Notes under the pieces: model-generated | Told to the model about the DNA's origin: nothing | The model's database searches: none | What the model saw: the letters and a program-made list of their open reading frames with translations, nothing else | Made by a program: the position numbers and the translations under genes | Source: Candidatus Sulfotelmatobacter sp. | Lineage (GTDB): Bacteria > Eisenbacteria > RBG-16-71-46 | DNA: 51,565 bases | Assembly: GCA_035498555.1 (NCBI GenBank) | Contig: DATKAB010000095.1 | Location: 1 to 51,565, forward strand | Reading direction: 5' to 3' | Shown here: in pieces, positions 1 to 6,969 of the stretch | Position numbering within the stretch: the stretch's first letter is position 1 | Layout: every line of letters begins with the position of its first letter

Positions 1-434
1 GCGCTCGCGCGCAGGTGTTCGACCTCGCGCTTGAGGCGCGAGTGCTCCAGCGCGCGCTCCAGCACGACGCCGAGGTGATCGAGGTCGGGCGGCTTGAGCA
101 TGAAGTCGTACGCGCCCATCTTGATCGCGCGCACCGCGTGCTCCACGGTGCCGTGCCCGGTGAGCATGATCACCGGCCGGTCGGGATCGTCCTCGCGCAG
201 CCGCTTGAGGACCTGCATGCCGTCTTCGTCGCCCAGCTTCAGGTCGAGCAGGACGACGTCGGCGGCGCGCTCGCGCACGCGCTCCATCGCCTCGCGGCCG
301 CTCGCCGCCTCGATGGGCTGCAGGCCCGCGTCGCGTGCCCACTCGCCGATGCTGAAGCGCAGCGAGCGCTCGTCATCCACGATGAGCAGCGTGTGCGTGG
401 TCTGGGTGCGCGTGGAACTGTCGCCTTTCACCAT
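1..434 (-). CDS. Response regulator, receiver domain (3' part outside window)
   Basis: Only the N-terminal 144 codons are inside the window. The protein opens with a short lead and then a CheY-like receiver domain. The acidic pair is D20-D21 in IVDDE, the phospho-acceptor is D64 in LLDLKLGDEDG, the switch Thr is in MLTGHGT and the conserved Lys is in FMLKPPDL. The linker that follows (LEHSRLKREVEHLRA) is the kind that precedes an AAA+ sigma-54 activator domain in NtrC-family regulators, but that domain is not visible here, so the NtrC assignment is inference. The ATG overlaps the 3' end of the upstream histidine kinase gene by 62 nt; no later standard start precedes the receiver fold. It is almost certainly the partner of that kinase. 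With csrA and the FlgM-like gene upstream, a FlrC/FleR-like flagellar role is possible. Confidence 0.88.
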   Translation of the reverse strand, partial: MVKGDSSTRTQTTHTLLIVDDERSLRFSIGEWARDAGLQPIEAASGREAMERVRERAADVVLLDLKLGDEDGMQVLKRLREDDPDRPVIMLTGHGTVEHAVRAIKMGAYDFMLKPPDLDHLGVVLERALEHSRLKREVEHLRAS

Positions 435-1572
435 GTCGTTTCTCCAGCGGGAATCCCAGCAGCACCGTGGTTCCGCGTCCTTCGCGGCTGGCCACTTCGA
501 TGGTGCCGCCATGCTCCTGCATGATGGTTTGCGAGATGGAAAGCCCGAGCCCGGTGCCCTGCGGCTTGGTGGTGAAGAACGGATCGAACAACTTGCCGAG
601 CACGCCGCGTGGCATTCCGGTGCCGGTGTCGCTGATCCGCACCTGCTGGTAGCGCAGCCAGCGCGGCGCATCCCGCGCGCGAGCTGCGGGGGGATCGCCG
701 GCGCGCCGGCCCGGTCCGCGCTGCGGCGTGCGCCGGCGCGCCAGTCGCACCTCGTAGCGCAGCGTTCCGCCCTGCGGCATGGCCTGCACGGCATTGAGCG
801 TCACGTTCAGCAGCACCTGCAGGATGAGATCGGCGTCGATGAAGACCGGCGCGAGGCGCGCACCGCCCGTCACCTCGACCCGGATTCCGGCCTGCCGGAC
901 GGCCTCGCCGCTCAGCTCGAGCGCGCGATGGATCAGGGGCTCCAGGCGTCCGGCCGACAGCTGGGGCGTGCGCGGCCGGGCGTACTGCAGCAGACTTCCG
1001 ACGATGCGGTCGAGACGGCCGACTTCCTCGAGGATCACCCTCACGAAACGCGCGCGCTCGTCGCGCGGTTCGAATCGCCGCAGCAACACCTGCGCGCTGG
1101 TGCCGATTCCCGCGAGTGGATTTCGGATTTCGTGAGCCACGCCGGCCGCGAGCTGACCGAGCGTCGCCAGGCGCTCGTTCCGGCGCAGTTCGTCGCGCAT
1201 CCGCCGCGGCTGAGTGAGGTCTCGCAGGATCAACAGCAGCGCTCCGCCGGGAAGCCGGCGACTGCGCCACAGCACCGGCAGCTCTCCCCCGTTCGGGGCC
1301 GCGAGCACGGTCTCGTGCTCGACGCGGCGCGCGGCGCTCGCCTCGCGGACCAGCTCCTCCCCCGGCACGATCGAGCCCAGCAGCACGGCGGCCGACTTTC
1401 CGGCCACTCGCCGGGCGGGCACGCCGAGCAGGCGTGCCGCGGCGGGATTGGCGCGCAGTACCTTGCCGCGCGCGTCGAGCAGCAGCGCCGCGGCGTCGGT
1501 GTCTTCGAACAGCGCATCCGCCAGCGCGGCTGCCTCGGCGGGACGCGGGCGGTTCGAGCGCGCGGCGCTCAT
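373..1572 (-). CDS. PAS-domain sensor histidine kinase (NtrB-like)
   Basis: This is a 399-residue soluble-looking kinase from the chosen ATG. A PAS domain (about residues 15-125, containing LLDARGKVLRANPAAARLLG) is followed by a HisKA dimerisation helix with H147 in AAGVAHEIRNPLAG. The HATPase_c domain has the N box (NVTLNAVQAM), the G1 box (DTGTGMPRG), the F box (FDPFFTTK) and the G2 box (GTGLGLSI). The architecture is that of NtrB/FlrB/FleS: no membrane segment and an intracellular PAS sensor. The frame is open up to an ATG at 1797, but the homologous part begins at 1572, so I used that. The last 20 residues overlap the response regulator gene and look like a non-conserved tail. It should phosphorylate the downstream regulator. 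Confidence 0.9.
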   Translation of the reverse strand: MSAARSNRPRPAEAAALADALFEDTDAAALLLDARGKVLRANPAAARLLGVPARRVAGKSAAVLLGSIVPGEELVREASAARRVEHETVLAAPNGGELPVLWRSRRLPGGALLLILRDLTQPRRMRDELRRNERLATLGQLAAGVAHEIRNPLAGIGTSAQVLLRRFEPRDERARFVRVILEEVGRLDRIVGSLLQYARPRTPQLSAGRLEPLIHRALELSGEAVRQAGIRVEVTGGARLAPVFIDADLILQVLLNVTLNAVQAMPQGGTLRYEVRLARRRTPQRGPGRRAGDPPAARARDAPRWLRYQQVRISDTGTGMPRGVLGKLFDPFFTTKPQGTGLGLSISQTIMQEHGGTIEVASREGRGTTVLLGFPLEKRHGERRQFHAHPDHAHAAHRG

Positions 1573-1969
1573 GATCTCAGGCGGGACCACGGGAGAACTC
1601 GACTCGGCCGCCCGCCCCCGCATCCTGCGGGAAATGGGGAGTCTCGATCCATGAGCCGCGGAGTATCGCAGACCGCCCCGCCCTGACCAAGCGCCGGCGC
1701 AACTTTCGTCGCGGAAACGGAGCCGCGGAGGCTCGAGGGCAAGTCGCACCGCCCCTCCGAGCGGGGCCGTACGGAGCCCGATGTACTTCATACCCATCTT
1801 TGCCGCGTTTGCTCCGCAGTACCTGTGGATATTCCGAAGCGTGGTGGGCCGGTGGGACTCTCGCCGCGATGCCGGCGAGCTCGTCGAAGGCCGATGGCGC
1901 GCGAATCAGCTTCTGCCACCGCTACGAAGCGCGCGCCGCGCGTTGCGCGAGCGTTGCACGGGGTCGAGC
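1573..1969. other. Intergenic region without recognised gene
   Basis: About 400 nt lie between the FlgM-like stop and the chosen histidine kinase start. The kinase frame is open back to 1797, so part of it could be coding if the kinase starts earlier. I see no convincing RNA gene, sigma-70 or sigma-54 promoter, or terminator. The open frames on the plus strand look like GC-driven noise. Confidence 0.4.
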
Positions 1970-2176
1970 TCAGGGGCGGCGCATGCGCTTCAACACCGCG
2001 TCCGCGAGTCGGGAACGGATGTCCTCGCGGTCGTAGAAGCCCGCGGCGATACGCTCACGCGCGGCGCGGATCTTCTCCCAGCGCAGCAGACGGCCCTCGA
2101 CCAATTGGAGTTTGGGAGGCCCGGGGCTTGCCGGTTGAGTCGGAGAAGCGGGGGGTGAACGGCGGCTACGAGCCAC
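1970..2176 (-). CDS. flgM: FlgM-like anti-sigma factor (short)
   Basis: This is a 68-residue protein from a GTG start that overlaps the end of csrA by 11 nt, preceded by an AAAGGA Shine-Dalgarno about 5 nt upstream. The first 22 residues are Pro/Ser/Arg-rich and probably disordered. The C-terminal part ([18 protein letters not shown] followed by [11 protein letters not shown]) matches the FlgM C-terminal pattern in which two short helices bind sigma-28. FlgM holds FliA inactive until the flagellar hook is built. The neighbouring csrA and the sigma-28-like promoter upstream support this reading. The family call rests on a short motif and on context. A DUF-type regulator with a similar helix is the alternative. 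Confidence 0.6.
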   Translation of the reverse strand: MARSRRSPPASPTQPASPGPPKLQLVEGRLLRWEKIRAARERIAAGFYDREDIRSRLADAVLKRMRRP

Positions 2177-2417
2177 CGCTTTCCTTTCGCGGCTCCGAAC
2201 GCGGCGGGTTCGGCTCCGGCGGGGATTCGGGCTTCCAGTGCTGGGCGCGCCGGTTCTCTTCCTGGATTCGGGCATAGATCTCCTCCCGGTGCACCTTCAC
2301 CTCGGGGGGCGCCTCGATGCCCAGCTTCACCTGGCCCGAGCGCACTTCGAGGACGGTGATCTTGACCGAATCCCCGATGCGAATGTTCTCGCCTAACTTC
2401 CGTGTTAGGACCAGCAT
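2166..2417 (-). CDS. csrA: Carbon storage regulator CsrA
   Basis: This is an 83-residue protein. The first 60 residues are canonical Csr[17 protein letters not shown], then [20 protein letters not shown] and [17 protein letters not shown]. CsrA is a dimeric RNA-binding protein that recognises GGA loops in 5' leaders and blocks or stabilises mRNAs, including flagellin and glycogen messages. A charged Pro-rich tail of about 20 residues extends beyond the usual end. GGAGG lies 10 nt upstream of the ATG. The gene overlaps the FlgM-like gene downstream, so the two are probably translated together from the sigma-28-like promoter at 2473-2500. Confidence 0.96.
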   Translation of the reverse strand: MLVLTRKLGENIRIGDSVKITVLEVRSGQVKLGIEAPPEVKVHREEIYARIQEENRRAQHWKPESPPEPNPPRSEPRKESGGS

Positions 2418-2472
2418 TCTGAAGCTTCCTCCGCTTCACCGCCGCTCCGGGTCCCCGGAGCAGACATGAAGC

Positions 2473-2500
2473 CTATCGGCAAGAGTGCTCAGCGACTTAA
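2473..2500 (-). promoter_or_regulatory. Candidate sigma-28 (FliA) promoter of csrA-flgM
   Basis: Read on the minus strand, GCCGATAG (2480-2473) matches 7 of 8 positions of the FliA -10 consensus GCCGATAA. TAAG of the sigma-28 -35 core TAAA begins exactly 11 nt before an 8-nt -35 box, giving the expected spacing. Transcription would start about 45-50 nt before csrA. The distal half of the -35 box does not match, so this is a good but not perfect promoter. The call gains weight because the second gene of the unit is FlgM-like. Confidence 0.55.
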
Positions 2501-2713
2501 GCGACACCCACCCGCGAGTCTCGGATGACATGTCGAGTGACGTCGTCCCGGTCGAGTGCGGTCAACGTGGGCGAGCGCGAACGCGATCGGCCGCGAGCAC
2601 GCGCGCCCAACCCCTTCTCCGCCCAAGCGGTGCGGCCGTCATCGGAGAAAGCAGCATAGCCGTGACCGTGCGCGGCTCCAAGCACCGTTTGGTGCCACGT
2701 CAGGCTTGACTCC

Positions 2714-2838
2714 GTTGGTTGTGCGGCGAAGAATGTTGATGGCCTCCTGCGGGCCGGAATTCGTGAGAAACCGGAACGAATTTTCAAGGACTTAGCGGCC
2801 CGAATCCCCCCATCAACAATCTGCGCCGCACAACCGAC
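2714..2838. repeat. Long imperfect inverted repeat (29-nt arms)
   Basis: The left arm 2714-2742 and the reverse complement of the right arm 2810-2838 agree at 26 of 29 positions, with the core GGTTGTGCGGCG and TGTTGATGG. Inside the loop a further partial stem (GGGCC at 2751-2755 against GGCCC at 2797-2801) and an AATTCGT/ACGAATT pair prolong the symmetry, so the whole 125 nt can fold into one long hairpin. It sits in the divergent spacer between csrA and the PDZ/PP2C gene, so it is not placed as a terminator. The rest of this spacer (2501-2713) shows nothing I recognise. A MITE-like element, a structured RNA or a large operator are all possible. Confidence 0.75.
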
Positions 2839-2886
2839 TCGGTTGCGGCTGCTGCTTCGCCGGGGGCGGCGGACCGGCGAGGGCCG

Positions 2887-5316
2887 ATGCGAAGAATCTA
2901 CTCGTGGACTCCGGCGTTAATGATTGTGGTGACTGCCGCTCTGGTGTGGACGGCCACCGGCCTCCCGGAGCGCGCCTACACGGGATTCGTCCTGCGGGGA
3001 GACCGGGTCGAGGTGGTGGATCCGGGAAGTCCCGCGGCCCGCGCGGGGCTCTCCCCCGGCGATCGTCTGCTTCCGGCCGGCAAGCGAATCTGGGCGGCCC
3101 CCAGCGCCGGAGTGCTCACCGCGGGACTCGAGCTGGGCGTTCCGGCCACGTGGTGGGTCGAGAGATCCGGCGTGCGGCGCTGGATCCAGCTGATTCCCGA
3201 ACCGCCGCCTCGCGCCAGCCGCCGACTCGTCGCCCAGCTCTTCATGGTCGCTTGCGGCTTCCTCCTGCTCGCAAGCGTGGTGTGGGCCGAGCGCCGCGAT
3301 CCGCTCACTCGTTCCTTCGTGCTCCTTTGTCTCGCATTCGCGATGCTGGTGGCACCGATGCCGCAGTGGCGCGATCCGCGCGCGGCGCTGCTCTACGAAG
3401 CGGGCTACTCGGGGATCACCCTGTTCCTGCCCGCGCTCTTCATCCATTTCTTCGCCCTGTTCCCGGAGGGCGCGCGACCGCTGGGCCGGCTTGGTGCGGG
3501 CGTCGCGATTGGCTACTTCCTCGCCTCGCTGCTCTTCGCTCTGACCCTGGGCACGCTGCTGATGGGCGCCGCCTCCGCCGCCGCGATCGAGTCGGCCAGC
3601 GGGATCCTCGATGCGAGCTCGGCGATCTGGTTTGCCGCCGGACTGCTGCTCGCGGTCGCGCTGTTCGTGCGCTCGTTCGGCGCGACGCGCGATCGTGACT
3701 CGCGCCGGCGCCTGCGTGTCGCGCTGTTCGGCACGCTGCTGGGCGTCACGCCGCTCGCCACGGTGACGCTGGTGCGCAATCTCTCGCCGGTGACGGAACT
3801 GCCCGGCGAGCGTCTCGCCGTGCTGCTCACGCTGCTGGTGCCGGCCTCGTTCGCCTGGGCGATCCTCGTCCACCGCCTGTTCGACGTCCGCGTCGCGTTG
3901 CGCGCCGCCGCGGTGGTGGGCGCGTTGGCGCTCGGCGGCGTGGTGACGCTGGTGGCCGCCGATCTGCTGGAGCAGAGCCGCGGGCGTGCGTTCGCGGACG
4001 ACGTGACTTCCGGAGCGCTGGTGGTCATGGCGCTCGGCGGTCTGCTGGCCGGAAGCCTCGGCGAGCTGGTGCGACCACGCGGCGCGCCCCTGCTGCCCGC
4101 CGCCGATCTCGCCGCCTCGACCACCGGACTTGCCGAGCCGGGCGCGGTCCGATCACGGGAATCGCTGCTCCAGTCGACCTGCGAGGCGCTGGCCGAGGAC
4201 CTGCGGCTCTCGGGCTGCGCGGCGCTCGCGCTCGAGGAGAGCCGGCCGCGCTGGCTGGCGCACTCCGGCTCGCTCCAGCCCTCGCCACTCTCCGAACGCT
4301 TCGCGCTCGCCCTGTCGGCGGGCGAGGGCGTCGCCGCCATCCACGACCTGCCGTTCGAGCCGGCCGATCGCGACCGGCTCGACCAGTTGGCGGTGGGCTG
4401 GCTGCTGCCGGTCGGCGAGCCGATCCGCCACGCGTTGCTGCTGGGCCGACGGCTGGCGGGTTCGTGGCTTGGGCGGCACGAGATCCGCGAGCTGACCCGC
4501 TTCACCTCGCATCTCGGCACCGCGCTCGAGAACCTGGACCTCCGGCGCGAGGCCTCGAGCCACGTGGCGCTGGATCGGGAGCTGCGGGAGGCCGGCGCGA
4601 TTCAGGCACACTTTCTGCCGAGGCGCGCGCCCTCGTTTCCGACGCTCGATTGCGCGGCGGCGGCGCTGTCGAGCGAGAAGGTGGGCGGCGACTACTACGA
4701 TTTTGTCGAGAACGGGGACCGCGACTTCACCCTGGCGGTCGGCGACGCGGCTGGTAAGGGGGTACCGGCGGCGCTGCTGCTGGCCGGAGTCCAGGCGCGT
4801 TTCCGCAGCGAGGCACGGCGGGGCCTCCGACCGAGCGCCCTCCTCGCCGCGATCAATCGCCAGCTGCTGCAGCACGAGCAACCGGAGAAGTTCGTGGGAT
4901 TGCTGTGCGCGCACGTCGACGTGCGCCGCGCCCGCATCGGGTTCGCGAATGCCGGACTGACGCCTCCGCTGGTGCGCCGACGCGACGGGAGCTTCGAGGA
5001 GCTGACCGCCGGCGGCGTGTTGCTCGGCGTGAGGCCCGACGCCGCCTACGCCGACGCCTGGATCGAGCTCGCGGCCGGGGACGTCGTGCTGCTCTACACC
5101 GACGGGCTGACCGAGGCTCGCCGGGGCGAGGAGCTGTTCGGCATCGAGCGCGTGCGCGACTGTCTGGCCGCGTTCGCGCGGCGGCGGGCTTCGGACATCC
5201 TGGCGGCGTTGCTCACCGAGGTTCGGGCGTTCGCCGATCGGCCCCTCGACGACCTGACGGTGGTGGTCCTGCGCCAGCTGTCCGAGCCGATCGGCGCACG
5301 GGCCCGAAGCGCCTGA
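2887..5316 (+). CDS. PDZ / multi-TM / GAF-like / PP2C (SpoIIE-type) phosphatase
   Basis: This is an 809-residue membrane signalling protein. An N-terminal hydrophobic segment (about 8-26) is followed by a PDZ domain (about 33-98, with VVDPGSPAARAGLSPGDRL) that should lie outside the inner membrane. A block of about eight hydrophobic helices runs to about residue 390. Then come a divergent GAF-like region (about 420-555) and a C-terminal PP2C/SpoIIE phosphatase (about 565-800). Metal-binding motifs are intact: VGGDYYD near 600, GDAAGKG near 620, LLYTDGLTEA near 739 and DDLTV near 789. RsbU/SpoIIE-type phosphatases dephosphorylate STAS anti-anti-sigma factors to release alternative sigma factors. 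No such partner is adjacent; the only STAS gene in the window (34977-35435) lacks the usual serine. The GAF call is the weakest part. Confidence 0.9.
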   Translation: MRRIYSWTPALMIVVTAALVWTATGLPERAYTGFVLRGDRVEVVDPGSPAARAGLSPGDRLLPAGKRIWAAPSAGVLTAGLELGVPATWWVERSGVRRWIQLIPEPPPRASRRLVAQLFMVACGFLLLASVVWAERRDPLTRSFVLLCLAFAMLVAPMPQWRDPRAALLYEAGYSGITLFLPALFIHFFALFPEGARPLGRLGAGVAIGYFLASLLFALTLGTLLMGAASAAAIESASGILDASSAIWFAAGLLLAVALFVRSFGATRDRDSRRRLRVALFGTLLGVTPLATVTLVRNLSPVTELPGERLAVLLTLLVPASFAWAILVHRLFDVRVALRAAAVVGALALGGVVTLVAADLLEQSRGRAFADDVTSGALVVMALGGLLAGSLGELVRPRGAPLLPAADLAASTTGLAEPGAVRSRESLLQSTCEALAEDLRLSGCAALALEESRPRWLAHSGSLQPSPLSERFALALSAGEGVAAIHDLPFEPADRDRLDQLAVGWLLPVGEPIRHALLLGRRLAGSWLGRHEIRELTRFTSHLGTALENLDLRREASSHVALDRELREAGAIQAHFLPRRAPSFPTLDCAAAALSSEKVGGDYYDFVENGDRDFTLAVGDAAGKGVPAALLLAGVQARFRSEARRGLRPSALLAAINRQLLQHEQPEKFVGLLCAHVDVRRARIGFANAGLTPPLVRRRDGSFEELTAGGVLLGVRPDAAYADAWIELAAGDVVLLYTDGLTEARRGEELFGIERVRDCLAAFARRRASDILAALLTEVRAFADRPLDDLTVVVLRQLSEPIGARARSA

Positions 5317-5405
5317 ATCGGCCGTTTCCGCCCGGCAACATTCCCCTCAAGTCCTTTTCGACATCGGCCGATGAGTCGAGGTGAGGCGACAGGAAGTCTC
5401 CTCCC

Positions 5406-5432
5406 CCGCCCGCGCTGCCAACCCGCGGGCGG
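5406..5432. terminator. Candidate bidirectional hairpin terminator
   Basis: A perfect 9-bp GC stem, CCGCCCGCG (5406-5414) against CGCGGGCGG (5424-5432), has a 9-nt loop. It lies between the convergent PP2C gene and trpA. No T tract follows on either strand, so Rho-independent termination is uncertain. The rest of 5317-5609 holds only the small frame at 5501-5557. Confidence 0.35.
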
Positions 5433-5500
5433 CCGATCGGAACGGTTGACCACGTGCCGCGGAACATCGCGTCGCGCGCCTGCCCGTCTGGAGGTGGACC

Positions 5501-5557
5501 GTGGAAGTCGGCCTGACTGTGCTGCTTCTCGATCTGCTCTGGTGGATCCGCCGCTAG
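5501..5557 (+). CDS. Candidate 18-residue hydrophobic peptide
   Basis: A GTG codon preceded by GGAGG at a spacing of 6 nt opens an 18-codon frame, VEVGLTVLLLDLLWWIRR. This reads as a single short membrane helix with a positively charged end, as in many bacterial small membrane proteins. It lies in the convergent gap between the PP2C gene and trpA. Nothing else supports it, and a chance frame behind a chance Shine-Dalgarno is quite possible. Confidence 0.15.
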   Translation: MEVGLTVLLLDLLWWIRR

Positions 5558-5609
5558 GCGGGGCGACCGGGACAGAGGCGCGCGGTTCGGGGACGTTCTC
5601 GGGCCGCGC

Positions 5610-6404
5610 TCAAACCAGAGCGCCAACCAGCTCGCGCGCGAGTTCGCCCACGCGCTGGGCGGCGCCGTGGTCGGGATTCTCGGCCACGCGGCGCATGAAC
5701 GCGGCGCCGACCGCCAGAGCATCGGCGATCCCGCGGTAGCGACGCGCCTGCTCGGCATTGCCGATGCCGAAGCCCACCACGATCGGGAGGGACGTGATCC
5801 CGCGCAGCGCGCGCACGCGCTCCTCGATCGGCGTGGACTCGCCGGCGGAGCCGCCGGTGACGCCGGTGCGCGCCAGGCAGTAGAGGAAACCGCGCGAGCG
5901 CGCGGCCAGTGTGGCCGCCCGCTCCGGGGGCGTGGTCGGCGCCACCAGCACCACGGTGTCGAGCGATGCGGCGTCGAAGGCGCTCCACATTTCGGGCGCC
6001 TCCTCGGGCGGCAGGTCCGAAATCAGCACGCCGTCCACGCCCGCTTCCGCGGCCTGGCGCGCGAATTTCTCGGGCCCGTGACGCAGCACGGGATTCATGT
6101 AGGTCATGATCACCACCGGAATCGACGAGGTCTTCCGCAGCTCGCGCACCAGCGCGATCGTCTCGGGAGCGCCGACTCCGGAACGGAGCGCCCATTCCGA
6201 CGCGCGCTGGATGTCGGGACCGTCGGCGATCGGGTCCGAGAATGGGATGCCGATCTCGACCACGGCAGCGCCGGCCGCCTCGACCTCGCGAAGCGCCGAG
6301 AGCGACTCGGCGATCGACGGATAACCGGCGGTCAGGTAGGGAATCAGCGCGGTCGGCCGGGCGTGACGGCGAATCGCGGCCGAGATCCGTCGTTCGGAAA
6401 CCAC
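5610..6404 (-). CDS. trpA: Tryptophan synthase alpha chain
   Basis: This is a 264-residue TIM barrel of normal length for the family. It cleaves indole-3-glycerol phosphate to indole and glyceraldehyde 3-phosphate and passes indole to TrpB. The catalytic pair is E50 (VVEIGIPFSDP) and D61 (ADGPDIQRA), matching E49 and D60 of the enteric enzyme. The phosphate-binding GVTGGSAG loop and the GFGIGNAEQA segment are present. The start lies 22 nt downstream of a small secreted-protein gene on the same strand, so the two may share a transcript. No trpB, trpC or other trp gene lies in the window, which is unusual because trpA normally follows trpB. Confidence 0.96.
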   Translation of the reverse strand: MVSERRISAAIRRHARPTALIPYLTAGYPSIAESLSALREVEAAGAAVVEIGIPFSDPIADGPDIQRASEWALRSGVGAPETIALVRELRKTSSIPVVIMTYMNPVLRHGPEKFARQAAEAGVDGVLISDLPPEEAPEMWSAFDAASLDTVVLVAPTTPPERAATLAARSRGFLYCLARTGVTGGSAGESTPIEERVRALRGITSLPIVVGFGIGNAEQARRYRGIADALAVGAAFMRRVAENPDHGAAQRVGELARELVGALV

Positions 6405-6426
6405 TGGGGAGTGAGGAAACCGGGCG

Positions 6427-6873
6427 CTACCAGCCCCAGCCGTAATAGGGATTGACCTGGAGCGGTGAGCGCACGTTCTGGAACGAGAACGAGAACACGC
6501 TGTTCTTCGTCGGCTGGAAGCCGAAGCGAATCCCCTCGAGGAACATCGACGATCCGCTCACGGTGTTGGCACCCCAGGCATTTCCCACGCTGACGGAGAG
6601 CCAGGCCGGTCTCGCGAACTGGTAGGAGAAGTTGGTGACCTGGAGCGCGTTGGTCGAGCTTCCGCCGCCCCAGCCGCTCCCCACGCTCATGGTGGTCGAC
6701 ACGTGCAGGCGCGAGACGTCGAATCCCGACATCGGCGTGCCGAACGCCGAAACCGGCACCTGCGGCTGGAACCCGTTCAGTCCGGGGAACGCGTTCTGCG
6801 CCAGCGACGGAGACGTCGCGAGCGCCACAGCGAGACACGCGACCGCCAACGACCAGCGAGCCATCCGTGACAT
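6427..6873 (-). CDS. Small secreted protein, unknown function
   Basis: This is a 148-residue protein starting at MSRMARWSL. It has a clear signal peptide: basic N-terminus, hydrophobic core AVACLAVALAT, and a likely cleavage after SLAQ. The mature part is rich in Gly, Ser, Asn and aromatics and alternates polar and hydrophobic residues (WLSVSVGNAWG, FSFSFQNVRS), as in outer-membrane or surface beta proteins. It ends in the aromatic-rich NPYYGWGW. I do not recognise the family. The frame is open 11 codons further upstream, but the chosen ATG has GAGGG at a proper distance. It lies between mglA and trpA on the same strand, with a hairpin in front of it. Confidence 0.7.
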   Translation of the reverse strand: MSRMARWSLAVACLAVALATSPSLAQNAFPGLNGFQPQVPVSAFGTPMSGFDVSRLHVSTTMSVGSGWGGGSSTNALQVTNFSYQFARPAWLSVSVGNAWGANTVSGSSMFLEGIRFGFQPTKNSVFSFSFQNVRSPLQVNPYYGWGW

Positions 6874-6896
6874 CCTCGAGCCCTCTAAAGGTTGAA

Positions 6897-6942
6897 CCCG
6901 CGCCACCGGTTAGAACCCTATCACGAATCCGGTGAACGCGGG
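6897..6942 (-). terminator. Hairpin between mglA-like gene and secreted-protein gene
   Basis: CCCGCG (6897-6902) plus CACCGG (6904-6909) pair with CCGGTG (6929-6934) plus CGCGGG (6937-6942). This gives a 12-bp stem with a small internal bulge and a 19-nt loop. On the minus strand it follows the mglA stop codon and precedes the secreted-protein gene. Only a weak T-rich stretch (TTCAACCTTT) follows, so it may be a terminator, an attenuator or a stability element. Confidence 0.5.
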
Positions 6943-6969
6943 CTTCAAGAGGGCGTCAAGTCTATGTGG

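Noticed and set aside
1781-2158. Plus-strand frames between the histidine kinase and csrA
   Set aside because: Arg/Gly-rich low-complexity translation, no Shine-Dalgarno, and overlap with the FlgM-like gene on the other strand.
2714-2838. Integron attC site for the long inverted repeat
   Set aside because: An attC site begins RYYYAAC and ends GTTRRRY; here the outer ends have the opposite order, and there is no integrase or cassette array nearby.
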